Origin: JANMEX01 sp031423755
Lineage (GTDB): Bacteria; Pseudomonadota; Alphaproteobacteria; Rhizobiales; Rhizobiaceae
Length of the DNA stretch: 20,887 nucleotides
Assembly: GCA_031423755.1 (NCBI GenBank)
Contig: JANPGC010000005.1
Span: 1 to 20,887 of the forward strand
Direction of reading: 5' to 3'
The position numbers and the translations under genes are program-made. The notes below the pieces were generated by a model. It ran no database searches. It was given only the letters and a program-made list of their open reading frames with translations, and had not been told where the DNA came from. Below are positions 6,815-14,899 of this stretch, piece by piece (the first letter of the stretch is position 1; each line of letters begins with the position of its first letter).

Positions 6815-9800
6815 GTGACCGAAACCGTCGTTCTTGCCAGTGCGATTTTGTATGTGCTGCTGCTTTTTGCAGTGGCGAGCTTTGGTGACAGGCACGGCCA
6901 ACGCGGAGGAAACAACCGCCCCCGGCCTTACGTCTATGCCTTCAGTCTAGCAATTTACTGCACGTCTTGGACCTTTTTTGGATCTGTCGGCTTGGCAGCT
7001 GAGCGCGGACTTGAGTTTCTAGGCATCTATATTGGGCCGGTGCTGGTCTTCACGTTTGGGTACCGCTTTCTGCGCCGGATTATCAAACTGGCCAAGTCTG
7101 AGCGCATAACGTCTGTCGCTGACATGCTGGCGGCGCGCTATGGCAAGAGTTTTGGAGTGGCTTCACTTGCCACCTGCATCGCCGCTTTGGCCGCTGTCCC
7201 ATACATCGCAATTCAGCTGAAGGCCATTTCGGGCTCGTTTGCCCTGTTCACGCGTCATCTTGGCGGCACCATGATGGCGGGTGAATTTGTTATCGCTGAC
7301 TTTTCGTTTCTGGTTGCCGTGGCATTGGGTGTTTTCGCCATCCTGTTTGGAACCCGCCACGCTGACGCGACCGAACACCAGAACGGGCTGATTCTCGCTG
7401 TCGCAGTTGAATCAGTGATCAAGCTGACTGCGTTTCTGGCTGCTGGAATTGCAGTCACATTCTTTCTTTTCGGTGCACCGAGTGAGGCATTCTCATCCCT
7501 TGGGTCGAGCACCTCTGCTATCGCAGCGCTGGATCATCACACACCGGTATCGACCTGGCTCGTGTTGATCTGCCTCTCGGGATTTGCGATCGTACTTCTT
7601 CCCAGGCAATTTCACGTTATGATTGTCGAGAACCGGGATGAACGCGAGTTGCGCACCGCAGCTTGGTTGTTTCCGGCTTATCTGGTTGCCATCAACCTTT
7701 TTGTTCTGCCAATTGCTTTGGCCGGACTGATTCATTTGCCGCCAAACACACCGGCGGACCTGTTCGTATTGGCCTTGCCGCTATCGGCCGGCGCGACTTG
7801 GCTTTCGCTGCTCATATTCATTGGTGGGCTTTCAGCGGCTACTGCAATGGTGATTGTCGCAAGCGTCGCGCTGTCGATCATGATCTCAAATGACCTTGTC
7901 TTGCCGCTCATGTTGCGCCGCTACGCAGGCAAGGAAAGAGGGCTTGATGAAGACTTGCCGGCAACGATCCTGAACGTCCGCCGTGCCGCGATATTGTTCA
8001 TCATGATTGCGGCCTATGCCTACTATCGCGAAGCCGCCAACAATTACCGGCTCGCGTCAATCGGCCTCATCAGCTTTGCGGCCATCGCCCAGTTTGCACC
8101 TGCGTTTATCGGCGGACTGATCTGGCGAAACGCCAATGCGCGCGGTGCCATGCTGGGCATGGGCGCGGGCATTCTGCTTTGGTTTTTCACGCTGCTTTTC
8201 CCGACACTGGCGGGTGCCGATAACAATGTTGTGCAAAATGGTCTGTTTGGGCTGGCGGCGCTGCGCCCACAACATTTGCTCGGCGTTGAGACGGACGCGC
8301 TGACGCATGGAGTCATTTGGAGCATCTCTGTAAACCTGGTCATGTTTATGCTTGGCTCGCTTTCGAGGGTGGCAACGCCTCTGGAACGGATTCAGGCGGC
8401 TGTATTTGTGCCGCGAGACCTTGTCCCCATGCCAAATCTGAGGCGCCTTGGGATGGCTGTCACAGCGGACGATCTGAAGGCGACGATTGCGCGCTATCTC
8501 GGCGTGGAGAGAACAGACCGCTCATTCCTCACCTTTGAACGGCGCGAGGGCCGAACCATTGTAAGAAGCGCTCCGGCAGATCTTGCAACCATCAGATTTG
8601 CCGAGCAATTGCTTGCGAGCGCGGTCGGTTCCTCATCGGCACGCCTTATCCTTTCGCTCCTCTTTCAGCGAAACGACCAATCCAGCCGCAATGCATACCG
8701 TCTCTTAGATGATGCATCAGAAGCACTCCAACAGAACCGTGACCTACTGCAGATCGCGCTGGATCAAATGGAACAGGGCATCACTGTTTTTGACAGAGAG
8801 TTCAGGCTCACATGTTGGAATCGGCAGTTCAGAACGCTTTTCGATCTGCCTGACGAGTTTGGCCAAGTCGGCACAAGTTTGGCGTCCGTGCTTGGCCATT
8901 TGAAGCAGCGCGGCGACATTACCGCCGAGATTAACAACTCGACAATTCAAAGGCTGACCCAGTTCGGTGTGCCTTGGCAGGTGGACCTTGCTGTCAGCAG
9001 GCGGATTGTCGAAATTCGATCCAATCAAATGCCGGATGGCGGGATTGTTGCCACTTATACAGACATAACGCAGCGCGTTCTGGCCGATGAGGCGTTGAGA
9101 AAAGTCAACGAAAGTCTCGAGCAGAGAGTGGTTGTGCGCACCGCTGAATTGAGCCTTGTCAACACAGAGCTTGCAAAGGCTCAGAGCGTTGCGGAAGAAG
9201 CGAACCTCGGCAAGACACGCTTTTTGGCTGCCGCTGGTCACGACATTCTTCAGCCTTTGAATGCGGCACGCCTTTACAGCGCTTCGCTCAGCGAGAAACT
9301 TGGCAAGGGCGAGAATGAAGATATTGTCGGGAAAATTGAGTCATCGCTCGAATCCGTCGAAACAATTCTGGGCGCGGTGCTCGACATATCGCGCCTTGAC
9401 ACGGGAGGAATGAAGCCGAACTTGACGACGTTCCCTCTCGGATCGCTGCTCAAGCAGATTGAAACCGATTTTATGCCGCTGGCACGAAAGAAGGGGTTGA
9501 AGCTGTCTGTCGTCCACTCATCCCTTCACATCCGGACAGACAGAAACCTGTTGCAAAGACTGGTTCAAAATCTGGTTTCAAACGCGATCAAGTATACGAG
9601 GACGGGAGGTATTGTGGTCGGTGTGCGCCGCCGCGGAAACCACGCCGAAATTCAAGTGGCCGACAGTGGAATTGGTATTGCGCAAGACAAGGCGAGAACG
9701 GTCTTCCGCGAGTTTACCCGCCTTGAAGATGGCGTGAGAGAGGCTGAGGGTCTCGGTCTTGGTCTTTCGATTGTTGACCGCATCTCGCGCGTACTGAAGC

Positions 9801-10294
9801 TGCAGCTAACCATGAAATCGGCAGTAAATAAAGGAACTGTCATGGCCTTGTCGGTCAATCCGGTCTCGCCGGCGATCGACTTCACCGACACTGCCATCCG
9901 TACTTTTGCCGGAAGCTCGGTCCGCATGCCACAGCTTCGTCTGGTTTGTATAGACAATGACCGGCGTATCCTTGAGGGGATGCGGTCGCTGCTGGTGCAA
10001 TGGGGTTGCACTGTGACGACGGTCACAAACGGCCAAGAGGCCCTGAAAGCCGAGCGACCGGATGCAGTGCTGGCTGACTATCATCTGGACCAGGAGAATG
10101 GATTGCAAGTGATTGCGTTGATGCGCGAAAAGTTTGGACATGATTTGCCTGCGCTGCTGCTGACTGCGGACCGGTCGCATGAAGTGCGCTCGCTCGCTGA
10201 TGCTGCTGACGTGATCATCATCAACAAACCAGTGAAGCCGGCGTCGCTTCGCGCCGCCCTGATGCGCAACCGCGCGGAAGTTGCAGCGGAATAG
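6815..10294 (+). CDS. Sodium/solute symporter-like hybrid histidine kinase (CrbS/MxtR-like)
   Basis: 1159-residue inner-membrane sensor. Residues ~1-505 are a multi-helix Na+/solute symporter (SSS, PutP-like) domain, for example 'YAFSLAIYCTSWTFFGSVG'. A PAS domain follows at ~640-755 ('ALDQMEQGITVFD'), then a coiled coil. The HisKA domain has phospho-acceptor His809 in AGHDILQPLNAARL. The ATPase has N-box 'NLVSNAIKYT' and glycine boxes 'DSGIGIA' and 'GLGLGLS'. The C-terminal receiver (~1040-1159) has phospho-acceptor Asp1088 in LADYHLD and Lys in 'NKPVKP'. This architecture and H-box match CrbS/MxtR kinases, which in Vibrio and Pseudomonas govern acetate use with a LuxR-type partner. Such a partner is encoded convergently, 1 bp from the stop. 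Acetate as signal is inference. GTG start, supported by AGAGGAA. Confidence 0.93.
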   Translation: MTETVVLASAILYVLLLFAVASFGDRHGQRGGNNRPRPYVYAFSLAIYCTSWTFFGSVGLAAERGLEFLGIYIGPVLVFTFGYRFLRRIIKLAKSERITSVADMLAARYGKSFGVASLATCIAALAAVPYIAIQLKAISGSFALFTRHLGGTMMAGEFVIADFSFLVAVALGVFAILFGTRHADATEHQNGLILAVAVESVIKLTAFLAAGIAVTFFLFGAPSEAFSSLGSSTSAIAALDHHTPVSTWLVLICLSGFAIVLLPRQFHVMIVENRDERELRTAAWLFPAYLVAINLFVLPIALAGLIHLPPNTPADLFVLALPLSAGATWLSLLIFIGGLSAATAMVIVASVALSIMISNDLVLPLMLRRYAGKERGLDEDLPATILNVRRAAILFIMIAAYAYYREAANNYRLASIGLISFAAIAQFAPAFIGGLIWRNANARGAMLGMGAGILLWFFTLLFPTLAGADNNVVQNGLFGLAALRPQHLLGVETDALTHGVIWSISVNLVMFMLGSLSRVATPLERIQAAVFVPRDLVPMPNLRRLGMAVTADDLKATIARYLGVERTDRSFLTFERREGRTIVRSAPADLATIRFAEQLLASAVGSSSARLILSLLFQRNDQSSRNAYRLLDDASEALQQNRDLLQIALDQMEQGITVFDREFRLTCWNRQFRTLFDLPDEFGQVGTSLASVLGHLKQRGDITAEINNSTIQRLTQFGVPWQVDLAVSRRIVEIRSNQMPDGGIVATYTDITQRVLADEALRKVNESLEQRVVVRTAELSLVNTELAKAQSVAEEANLGKTRFLAAAGHDILQPLNAARLYSASLSEKLGKGENEDIVGKIESSLESVETILGAVLDISRLDTGGMKPNLTTFPLGSLLKQIETDFMPLARKKGLKLSVVHSSLHIRTDRNLLQRLVQNLVSNAIKYTRTGGIVVGVRRRGNHAEIQVADSGIGIAQDKARTVFREFTRLEDGVREAEGLGLGLSIVDRISRVLKLQLTMKSAVNKGTVMALSVNPVSPAIDFTDTAIRTFAGSSVRMPQLRLVCIDNDRRILEGMRSLLVQWGCTVTTVTNGQEALKAERPDAVLADYHLDQENGLQVIALMREKFGHDLPALLLTADRSHEVRSLADAADVIIINKPVKPASLRAALMRNRAEVAAE

Positions 10295-10295
10295 G

Positions 10296-10955
10296 TCACG
10301 TAACGGGCGGAAGCGCGTCGACCCCGATCTTGCCAAGGCGGATGACAGCTTGTGTGCGGTTATCTACGTTCAGCTTTTGCAGAACAGCCGAGACATGGGC
10401 CTTTATGGTGGCCTCCGAAACTTTGAGTTCGTAGGCAATTTGCTTGTTGAGCAGCCCCTCCGCCAGCATGCCCAGGACGCGCGCCTGCTGCGGTGTCAAA
10501 GTCCGGATGCGCTGAATCAAGTCGCGAATATCAGGGTCGTTTTCAGTGCCCAAATTGACATTGACGGGCGAGACAATTCCACCTGACAAAACACCGGTGA
10601 TTGCTGCGCGGATTTCTTCAAAGCTTGAACTTTTCTTGATGTAACCTGATGCGCCGAGCTCTATGGCGCGCCTGATCGTCGCGGCATCGTCGGATGCCGA
10701 CACGATGACCACAGGAACAGCAGGCTGAAGCGCCCTCAACGTCACCAGTCCGGAGAGACCGCTGGTTCCCGGCATCGATAAATCGAGAAGGACCAGGTCA
10801 ATATCTGGCGTCTCAGACACTATTTTCTTGGCAGCCTCAAAATCACCCGCTTCCAAAATGGAAACCTTGTCATCCACGGAGCGAAGTGTTTCCTTGATTG
10901 CTCCACGAAAAAGCGGGTGGTCATCGACAACGACGAATGTCAGTCTTGCGGTCAC
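10296..10955 (-). CDS. LuxR/NarL-family response regulator (CrbR/ErdR-like)
   Basis: 219-residue DNA-binding regulator. The receiver domain (about 5-120) has the acidic pair D11-D12, phospho-acceptor D58 in 'LVLLDLSMPG' and the conserved Lys in 'GYIKK'. After a linker, a LuxR-type helix-turn-helix spans about 150-210 ('LTPQQARVLGMLAEGLLNKQIAYEL', then 'VSEATIKAHVSAVLQKLNV'). The most likely partner is the convergent SSS-kinase, since the same kinase/regulator combination forms the CrbS/CrbR (MxtR/ErdR) pairs that activate acetyl-CoA synthetase genes. No acs gene is in the window. The start is GTG at 10953-10955, preceded after 4 bases by GGGAGG. Family certain; pathway inferred. Confidence 0.93.
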   Translation of the reverse strand: MTARLTFVVVDDHPLFRGAIKETLRSVDDKVSILEAGDFEAAKKIVSETPDIDLVLLDLSMPGTSGLSGLVTLRALQPAVPVVIVSASDDAATIRRAIELGASGYIKKSSSFEEIRAAITGVLSGGIVSPVNVNLGTENDPDIRDLIQRIRTLTPQQARVLGMLAEGLLNKQIAYELKVSEATIKAHVSAVLQKLNVDNRTQAVIRLGKIGVDALPPVT

Positions 10956-10959
10956 GGAG

Positions 10960-10965
10960 CCTCCC
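10960..10965 (-). promoter_or_regulatory. Ribosome binding site of the response regulator
   Basis: GGGAGG on the minus strand, 4 bases before the GTG start at 10955. It justifies the non-ATG start of this gene. Confidence 0.6.
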
Positions 10966-11069
10966 AGCGTGTGCGCACGGTATCTGGCGATGACTATTGA
11001 TCATTATTGCCAATGTTCAAGACAAATCTGCAGCTTGAAATTCCGAGGTGAAAATTCGTACTGCACGGC

Positions 11070-11378
11070 TCAGCGTGTCGAGCGGAGCCGCCGAACAATT
11101 TCTGGCAGGCGAAGGACAAACCAGGCGGCAGTCCAGACATTTCCCAAGAATGGCAACGGCGCGATCCAGAGCAGTACCGACAATTTTCGCTCGAAAGCTG
11201 CCATGATGGCTGCCGACACCGCGAGGCCCAGATAGAGGTCCGCCAATGTGACAAGTCCCCACGGATCAGTCGTCAGCCAGGTTCCTGCCTGCCAGAAATT
11301 TCCTGCGATAATTGCATGCACAATGAGGACAGTCAGGCAAACGCCAAGAAAAGCGTAGAGCGATCGCATAAGATTCAT
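11070..11378 (-). CDS. Small membrane protein, DUF1475-like
   Basis: 102 residues with about three hydrophobic segments: ~5-25, ~42-62 and ~66-90, the last holding 'LLWIAPLPFLGNVWTAAWFVL'. The motif 'DPWGLVTLADLYLG' is what I recall from DUF1475 proteins, an uncharacterised integral-membrane family, so the label is tentative. The C-terminus is Arg-rich and probably cytoplasmic. Its ATG overlaps the stop of the upstream gene by 4 bases (ATGA at 11378-11375), so the two form a coupled operon. A 114-bp gap separates it from the response regulator downstream. Function unknown. Confidence 0.75.
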   Translation of the reverse strand: MNLMRSLYAFLGVCLTVLIVHAIIAGNFWQAGTWLTTDPWGLVTLADLYLGLAVSAAIMAAFERKLSVLLWIAPLPFLGNVWTAAWFVLRLPEIVRRLRSTR

Positions 11379-11785
11379 GTCTTTTGAGGTCCATTCTCTT
11401 CATCATTCAGTTCCTTGACGACGCCCATGAACCGGCGAAAGAATTTTTCCATGTAGCCCATGGTCTTTTCAAACTCTTCGTCGGTGGGAAGATTTTGGCC
11501 ACCAGTGAGCCCGGATTTTTCGACAGCTTTGAGTTTCGATTCCAGCGCCGTCAGTCTCTGCTCGATGCCGGCGATCTGATCATCGACTGCAACCCTGTCA
11601 TCGGCGGCAACGCGGCAAATCAGTTGATCTCCTTGCTCTTTACAGATGGACATTTCACCGGTGGACTTGTCCATGCGAACGTACCCATCGGCAGTCCTTT
11701 CAAGCGCATAACGGGTCAAGTCTTCGGAAATTCCAGCCGTCGTAGACGCGGCCAGTGCTGACAGCATGATTATGAACAGGCGCAT
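11375..11785 (-). CDS. Small exported coiled-coil protein, function unknown
   Basis: 136 residues. A short signal peptide ('MRLFIIMLSALAASTTAG') suggests export to the periplasm. The next part has a two-Cys segment ('MSICKEQGDQLICRVA') that could form a disulfide. A heptad-like helix follows ('IAGIEQRLTALESKLKAVE'), and then an acidic helical C-terminus. The start is supported by GGAG 8 bases before the ATG at 11785. It is first in a two-gene unit with the membrane protein downstream (4-bp overlap), so the two may act together in the envelope. I recognise no named family. Confidence 0.75.
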   Translation of the reverse strand: MRLFIIMLSALAASTTAGISEDLTRYALERTADGYVRMDKSTGEMSICKEQGDQLICRVAADDRVAVDDQIAGIEQRLTALESKLKAVEKSGLTGGQNLPTDEEFEKTMGYMEKFFRRFMGVVKELNDEENGPQKT

Positions 11786-11942
11786 GGTGTAACTCCGATA
11801 GTTTGCAGTCGTGCAACAGGCATAATGGCTGACTTCGCCGCAAATGCGACCAGCAAGTTCAAAAGTTTGGTGACAGAAGCGCCGCTGCTTTGTCTTTATT
11901 CAGGAATCCTGCTAGCGGCGGCTCATCGGAGTGAAATGGCGC

Positions 11943-12287
11943 ATGCATCAGGTTGTTTATAAAATCATGACGACCGCACAATGGGCTGATTTTGAGTCCA
12001 AGCGGGTGTTCACGGGAGCCCTGATCGACGTCACTGACGGCTATATTCATTTGTCAAACGAAAGCCAGATGCACGAGACCGCAGCCAAGCACTTTGCAGG
12101 ACAAAGTGACCTGGTGCTGGTTGCCGTAGCGGCGCCAAGACTTGGAAAGGCCCTGAAGTATGAAATATCACGAGGCAATGAGCTCTTCCCGCATCTTTAC
12201 AGGCCCATGACGACCGAAGACGTAATTTGGGCAAGACCGCTGCCGCTTGACGCAACCGGCAGTCACCGGTTTCCGGAGTTGGACTGA
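11943..12287 (+). CDS. DUF952 domain protein
   Basis: 114 residues from the ATG at 11943. The protein fits DUF952, a family of small cytoplasmic proteins of unknown function: an early 'VYKIMTTAQW', then 'DGYIHLS' and a late 'FPHLYRPM'. An upstream in-frame GTG at 11931 would add four residues but lacks a ribosome site; GGAG at 11928-11931 lies 11 bases before the ATG, a long but usable spacing. The stop shares a base with the start of pyrD (TGATG), so the two genes are translationally coupled, an arrangement I expect in related bacteria. No catalytic role is assigned. Confidence 0.88.
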   Translation: MHQVVYKIMTTAQWADFESKRVFTGALIDVTDGYIHLSNESQMHETAAKHFAGQSDLVLVAVAAPRLGKALKYEISRGNELFPHLYRPMTTEDVIWARPLPLDATGSHRFPELD

Positions 12288-13381
12288 TGAGCAATCTGTT
12301 TTCGGCGTTGCTGAGGCCGGTCCTGTTTGGATTTGATGCCGAGCAGGCCCATGGATTTGCGATCAAAGCGCTGAAAACAGGCCTTGTGCCAAGCCCGTTT
12401 TGTGCACCCGACCCAAGACTCAAGGTGACGGCGGCGGGGCTTTCGTTCCCAAATCCGCTCGGCATGGCGGCTGGTTTTGACAAGAATGCCGAAGTGCCGG
12501 ATGCGCTGCTTGGGCTAGGGTTTGGCTTCACAGAGATTGGTACGGTGACGCCCGAACCGCAGTCGGGCAACCCGAAACCGCGTGTTTTCAGGTTGATTGA
12601 AGACAGAGGTGTGATCAACCGGCTTGGTTTCAACAATGAAGGGCACATGGCCGCTCTTGCGCGACTGGAGGGGCGTGCAAACAAGTCCGGACTTGTCGGT
12701 GTGAACATTGGCGCAAACAAAGACAGTATTGACCGTGCGGACGATTATGTGCGTGGAATCAACACTTTCTATGAAATGGCCGCTTATTTTGCAGTCAACA
12801 TCTCGTCGCCAAACACGCCAGGATTACGTGACTTGCAAGTGCGGGCAAGCCTCGCCGGACTCCTTGCAAGGGTGATGGCCGCACGCAATTTGAAGGCTGC
12901 CGAGGCCGGAAGGACTGTTCCGGTTTTTCTGAAAATTGCGCCAGACCTGACTGAGCCTGATCTGGACGATGTGGCAGCCGAGCTATTGGACAAGAGGCTT
13001 GAGGGGTTGATTGTCAGCAACACCACGCTTTCCCGGGCAGGCACTACAAGCGCGAACCGAAAGGAGACCGGGGGTCTGTCTGGTATGCCCCTGTTTGAGC
13101 GCTCAACTATTGTTTTGGGCAAGATGCGGCAGCGGGTCGGCAGGAACGCAGCGATTATCGGTGTGGGTGGTGTTAATTCGGCTGAAACGGCGATGGCGAA
13201 GATCGAAGCCGGGGCGGATTTGGTACAGCTCTACACAAGTTTCGTCTACGAGGGACCCGGATTGGCAAGTACGATTGTTAAAGGCCTTTCGTCCGCTTTG
13301 GACAAGTCAGGTGCCAAGTCGATTGGGGAGCATGGTGGAAGGAAGACCGCCGAATGGGCCGCAAAATCGATCTCTGCCTGA
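12287..13381 (+). CDS. pyrD: Quinone-dependent dihydroorotate dehydrogenase (class 2)
   Basis: 364-residue FMN enzyme that oxidises dihydroorotate to orotate in pyrimidine synthesis, passing electrons to membrane quinone. The N-terminal helices before the barrel (~1-45) mark class 2, membrane-associated enzymes. Barrel motifs seen: 'AAGFDKNAEV' (61-70), 'GTVTPEPQSGNPKPR', 'NRLGFNNEG', and NISSPNTPGLR (171-181), whose Ser174 aligns with the E. coli catalytic base Ser175. 'LKIAPDL', 'SNTT' and a late 'GVGGV' flavin-phosphate loop follow. Length is slightly above the E. coli protein (336) because of a C-terminal tail. Coupled to the DUF952 gene. It ends 4 bp from the convergent DUF6460 gene. Confidence 0.97.
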   Translation: MSNLFSALLRPVLFGFDAEQAHGFAIKALKTGLVPSPFCAPDPRLKVTAAGLSFPNPLGMAAGFDKNAEVPDALLGLGFGFTEIGTVTPEPQSGNPKPRVFRLIEDRGVINRLGFNNEGHMAALARLEGRANKSGLVGVNIGANKDSIDRADDYVRGINTFYEMAAYFAVNISSPNTPGLRDLQVRASLAGLLARVMAARNLKAAEAGRTVPVFLKIAPDLTEPDLDDVAAELLDKRLEGLIVSNTTLSRAGTTSANRKETGGLSGMPLFERSTIVLGKMRQRVGRNAAIIGVGGVNSAETAMAKIEAGADLVQLYTSFVYEGPGLASTIVKGLSSALDKSGAKSIGEHGGRKTAEWAAKSISA

Positions 13382-13385
13382 CGGA

Positions 13386-13655
13386 TCAACTGCGCCGCAT
13401 TGCAATCAGGCGAAGCAGAATGAACGCTGGGATGACAATTGCCGCGCCGAGGATAAGATAGTCGGCAATGTCGGCAAAAGCGGCAAAACCCATGTTCCAA
13501 ATCCGCTCGAAAAGCGTTCGAATCATGCGCACAATATCGAGCGGCATCCAGCCGAGCGAGCGCATGACGACGCCAACGATGAGCGAGATGATCGCCAGCT
13601 TGATGAAGATACGAAAAGGCGTGTCGCCAAGGAAACCGTTCACGCGGTCAGCCAT
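13386..13655 (-). CDS. Small membrane protein, DUF6460 family
   Basis: 89 residues with two hydrophobic helices: ~17-35 ('IFIKLAIISLIVGVVMRSLG') and ~64-84 ('YLILGAAIVIPAFILLRLI'). The pattern 'LGWMPLDIVR' between them is typical of DUF6460, a family I know mainly from Hyphomicrobiales. AAGGAG lies 6 bases before the ATG at 13655. It lies just downstream of the tRNA-Gly on the same strand with only 28 bp between, so it may be read from the tRNA promoter. Function unknown. Confidence 0.85.
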   Translation of the reverse strand: MADRVNGFLGDTPFRIFIKLAIISLIVGVVMRSLGWMPLDIVRMIRTLFERIWNMGFAAFADIADYLILGAAIVIPAFILLRLIAMRRS

Positions 13656-13683
13656 TTTGGTCTCCTTGAAAAAAAATGCAACT

Positions 13684-13757
13684 TGGAGCGGGTAGCGGGA
13701 ATCGAACCCGCGCGATCAGCTTGGGAAGCTGACAAGCTACCATTACATCATACCCGC
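13684..13757 (-). tRNA. tRNA-Gly (anticodon CCC), CCA encoded
   Basis: The minus strand folds into a cloverleaf. The acceptor stem is GCGGGTA (5' end at 13757) with TACCCGC (13694-13688). The anticodon stem TCAGC/GCTGA encloses the loop TTCCCAA, giving anticodon CCC for glycine GGG codons. A T-arm with GGTTCGATTCC is present. The discriminator is T, as in bacterial glycine tRNAs, and CCA is encoded at 13686-13684. Total 74 bases. It is followed on the minus strand by a run of eight T (the A-run at 13669-13676), then the DUF6460 gene. Confidence 0.95.
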
Positions 13758-13807
13758 AGCCGCCCTTACATCGCTGCGCGCGGTGCGGCTGTCAAGGGAT
13801 GCAGTGA

Positions 13808-14899
13808 TCAGCGGAAGTGTTTGGACAGCTTCAAGCCCTGCGCCTGGTAGTTCGAACCAAGGTCTGCACCGTAAAGCGCCGAGGGCTTGGCGAGCATATG
13901 CTCATACACAAGTCGTCCGACAATCTGGCCATGCTCGAGAATGAACGGAACTTCGTGGCTGCGGACTTCAAGCACGGCGCGGCTGCCGATGCCGCCTGCC
14001 CCGACATTGCCGAAGCCCGGATCGAAGAAGCCGGCGTAGTGTACACGGAACTCGCCGACGAGCGGATCGAACGGGGTCATTTCGGCAGCGAAAAGCGGCG
14101 GGACGTGCACCGCTTCGCGGGAGACAAGGATGTAGAATTCATCGGGGTCGAGCACCAGTTCGCCGGACCCGCGGTCGTAAAGCGGTTCCCAGAAATCGAG
14201 GACATCATGGGCGGCTCTCTTGTCAACATCGACGACAGCTGTGTGATGCTTGCCGCGATAGCCGATCAGGCGATCACTCTTGCCGGTGAGGTCAATAGAC
14301 AGCGCCACACCGCCGCCGGAAATGTTCGGCCTGTCGTCGTTGACCAGTGTCTGGCTGGCGTGAAGGGCGGCCAGTTCCAGCTCATCAATCTGAGCGCGGC
14401 CTTTGCGGAAACGGATTTGAGAGAGGCGGGAGCCTTGGCGGACTACAATCGGGAAGGTGCGCGGCGATATTTCGATATAGAGCGGGCCGTTGTAGCCAGC
14501 GGGAACCTTATCGAACTCTTGGGCGCGGTCGACGATAACGCGGGTGAAGATGTCCAACCGGCCAGTGGAGCTTTTCGGATTTGCCGCGGCGGCCATTTCG
14601 GCGGGGAGCGCGAGGCTCTCGAGCAGAGGCACGATATAGACGCAGCCGGTTTCAAGGACGGCACCGTCGGTCAGGTTGATCTCGTGCAGTTTCAGTTGGT
14701 CAAGCTTGTCCATGACCAGTTTGTTCGGGCCGGGCATGAAGGAGGCGCGGACGCGGTAGGCCTTGGCGCCGAGGCGCAGGTCGAGGCTCGCCGGCTGAAT
14801 TTGATCGGCGTCAAGCGGGCGTTCGGACTTGAGCGCGCCGGACGCGAACAGAGCCTGTATGTGGTGATCGGCCAAGATGCCGGATGTGCGCTCGGACAT
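13808..14899 (-). CDS. dcd: 2'-deoxycytidine 5'-triphosphate deaminase, long two-domain form
   Basis: 363-residue cytoplasmic enzyme that deaminates dCTP to dUTP, a source of dUMP for thymidylate. It is about twice the E. coli Dcd (193) and looks like two dUTPase/Dcd-type domains in tandem. The first half has 'PASLDLRLG' and 'NPKSSTGRLDIFTRV'. The second has 'HYAGFFDPGFG' followed by 'LEVRSHEVPFILEHGQ', which matches the Dcd catalytic-Glu region. This long form is known in rhizobia and relatives. I start at the ATG at 14897-14899 (GAGG 4-5 bases upstream, family-like N-terminus 'MSERTSGILAD'). The 41-codon extension to 15022 crosses a hairpin-rich leader and is unlikely to be coding. It ends 50 bp from the tRNA gene. 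Confidence 0.93.
   Translation of the reverse strand: MSERTSGILADHHIQALFASGALKSERPLDADQIQPASLDLRLGAKAYRVRASFMPGPNKLVMDKLDQLKLHEINLTDGAVLETGCVYIVPLLESLALPAEMAAAANPKSSTGRLDIFTRVIVDRAQEFDKVPAGYNGPLYIEISPRTFPIVVRQGSRLSQIRFRKGRAQIDELELAALHASQTLVNDDRPNISGGGVALSIDLTGKSDRLIGYRGKHHTAVVDVDKRAAHDVLDFWEPLYDRGSGELVLDPDEFYILVSREAVHVPPLFAAEMTPFDPLVGEFRVHYAGFFDPGFGNVGAGGIGSRAVLEVRSHEVPFILEHGQIVGRLVYEHMLAKPSALYGADLGSNYQAQGLKLSKHFR

Noticed and set aside
12031..12720. A 229-codon minus-strand frame opposite the DUF952 gene and pyrD
   Set aside because: Low-complexity Ser/Pro/Arg composition typical of an antisense frame; the plus strand has two coupled, recognisable genes.
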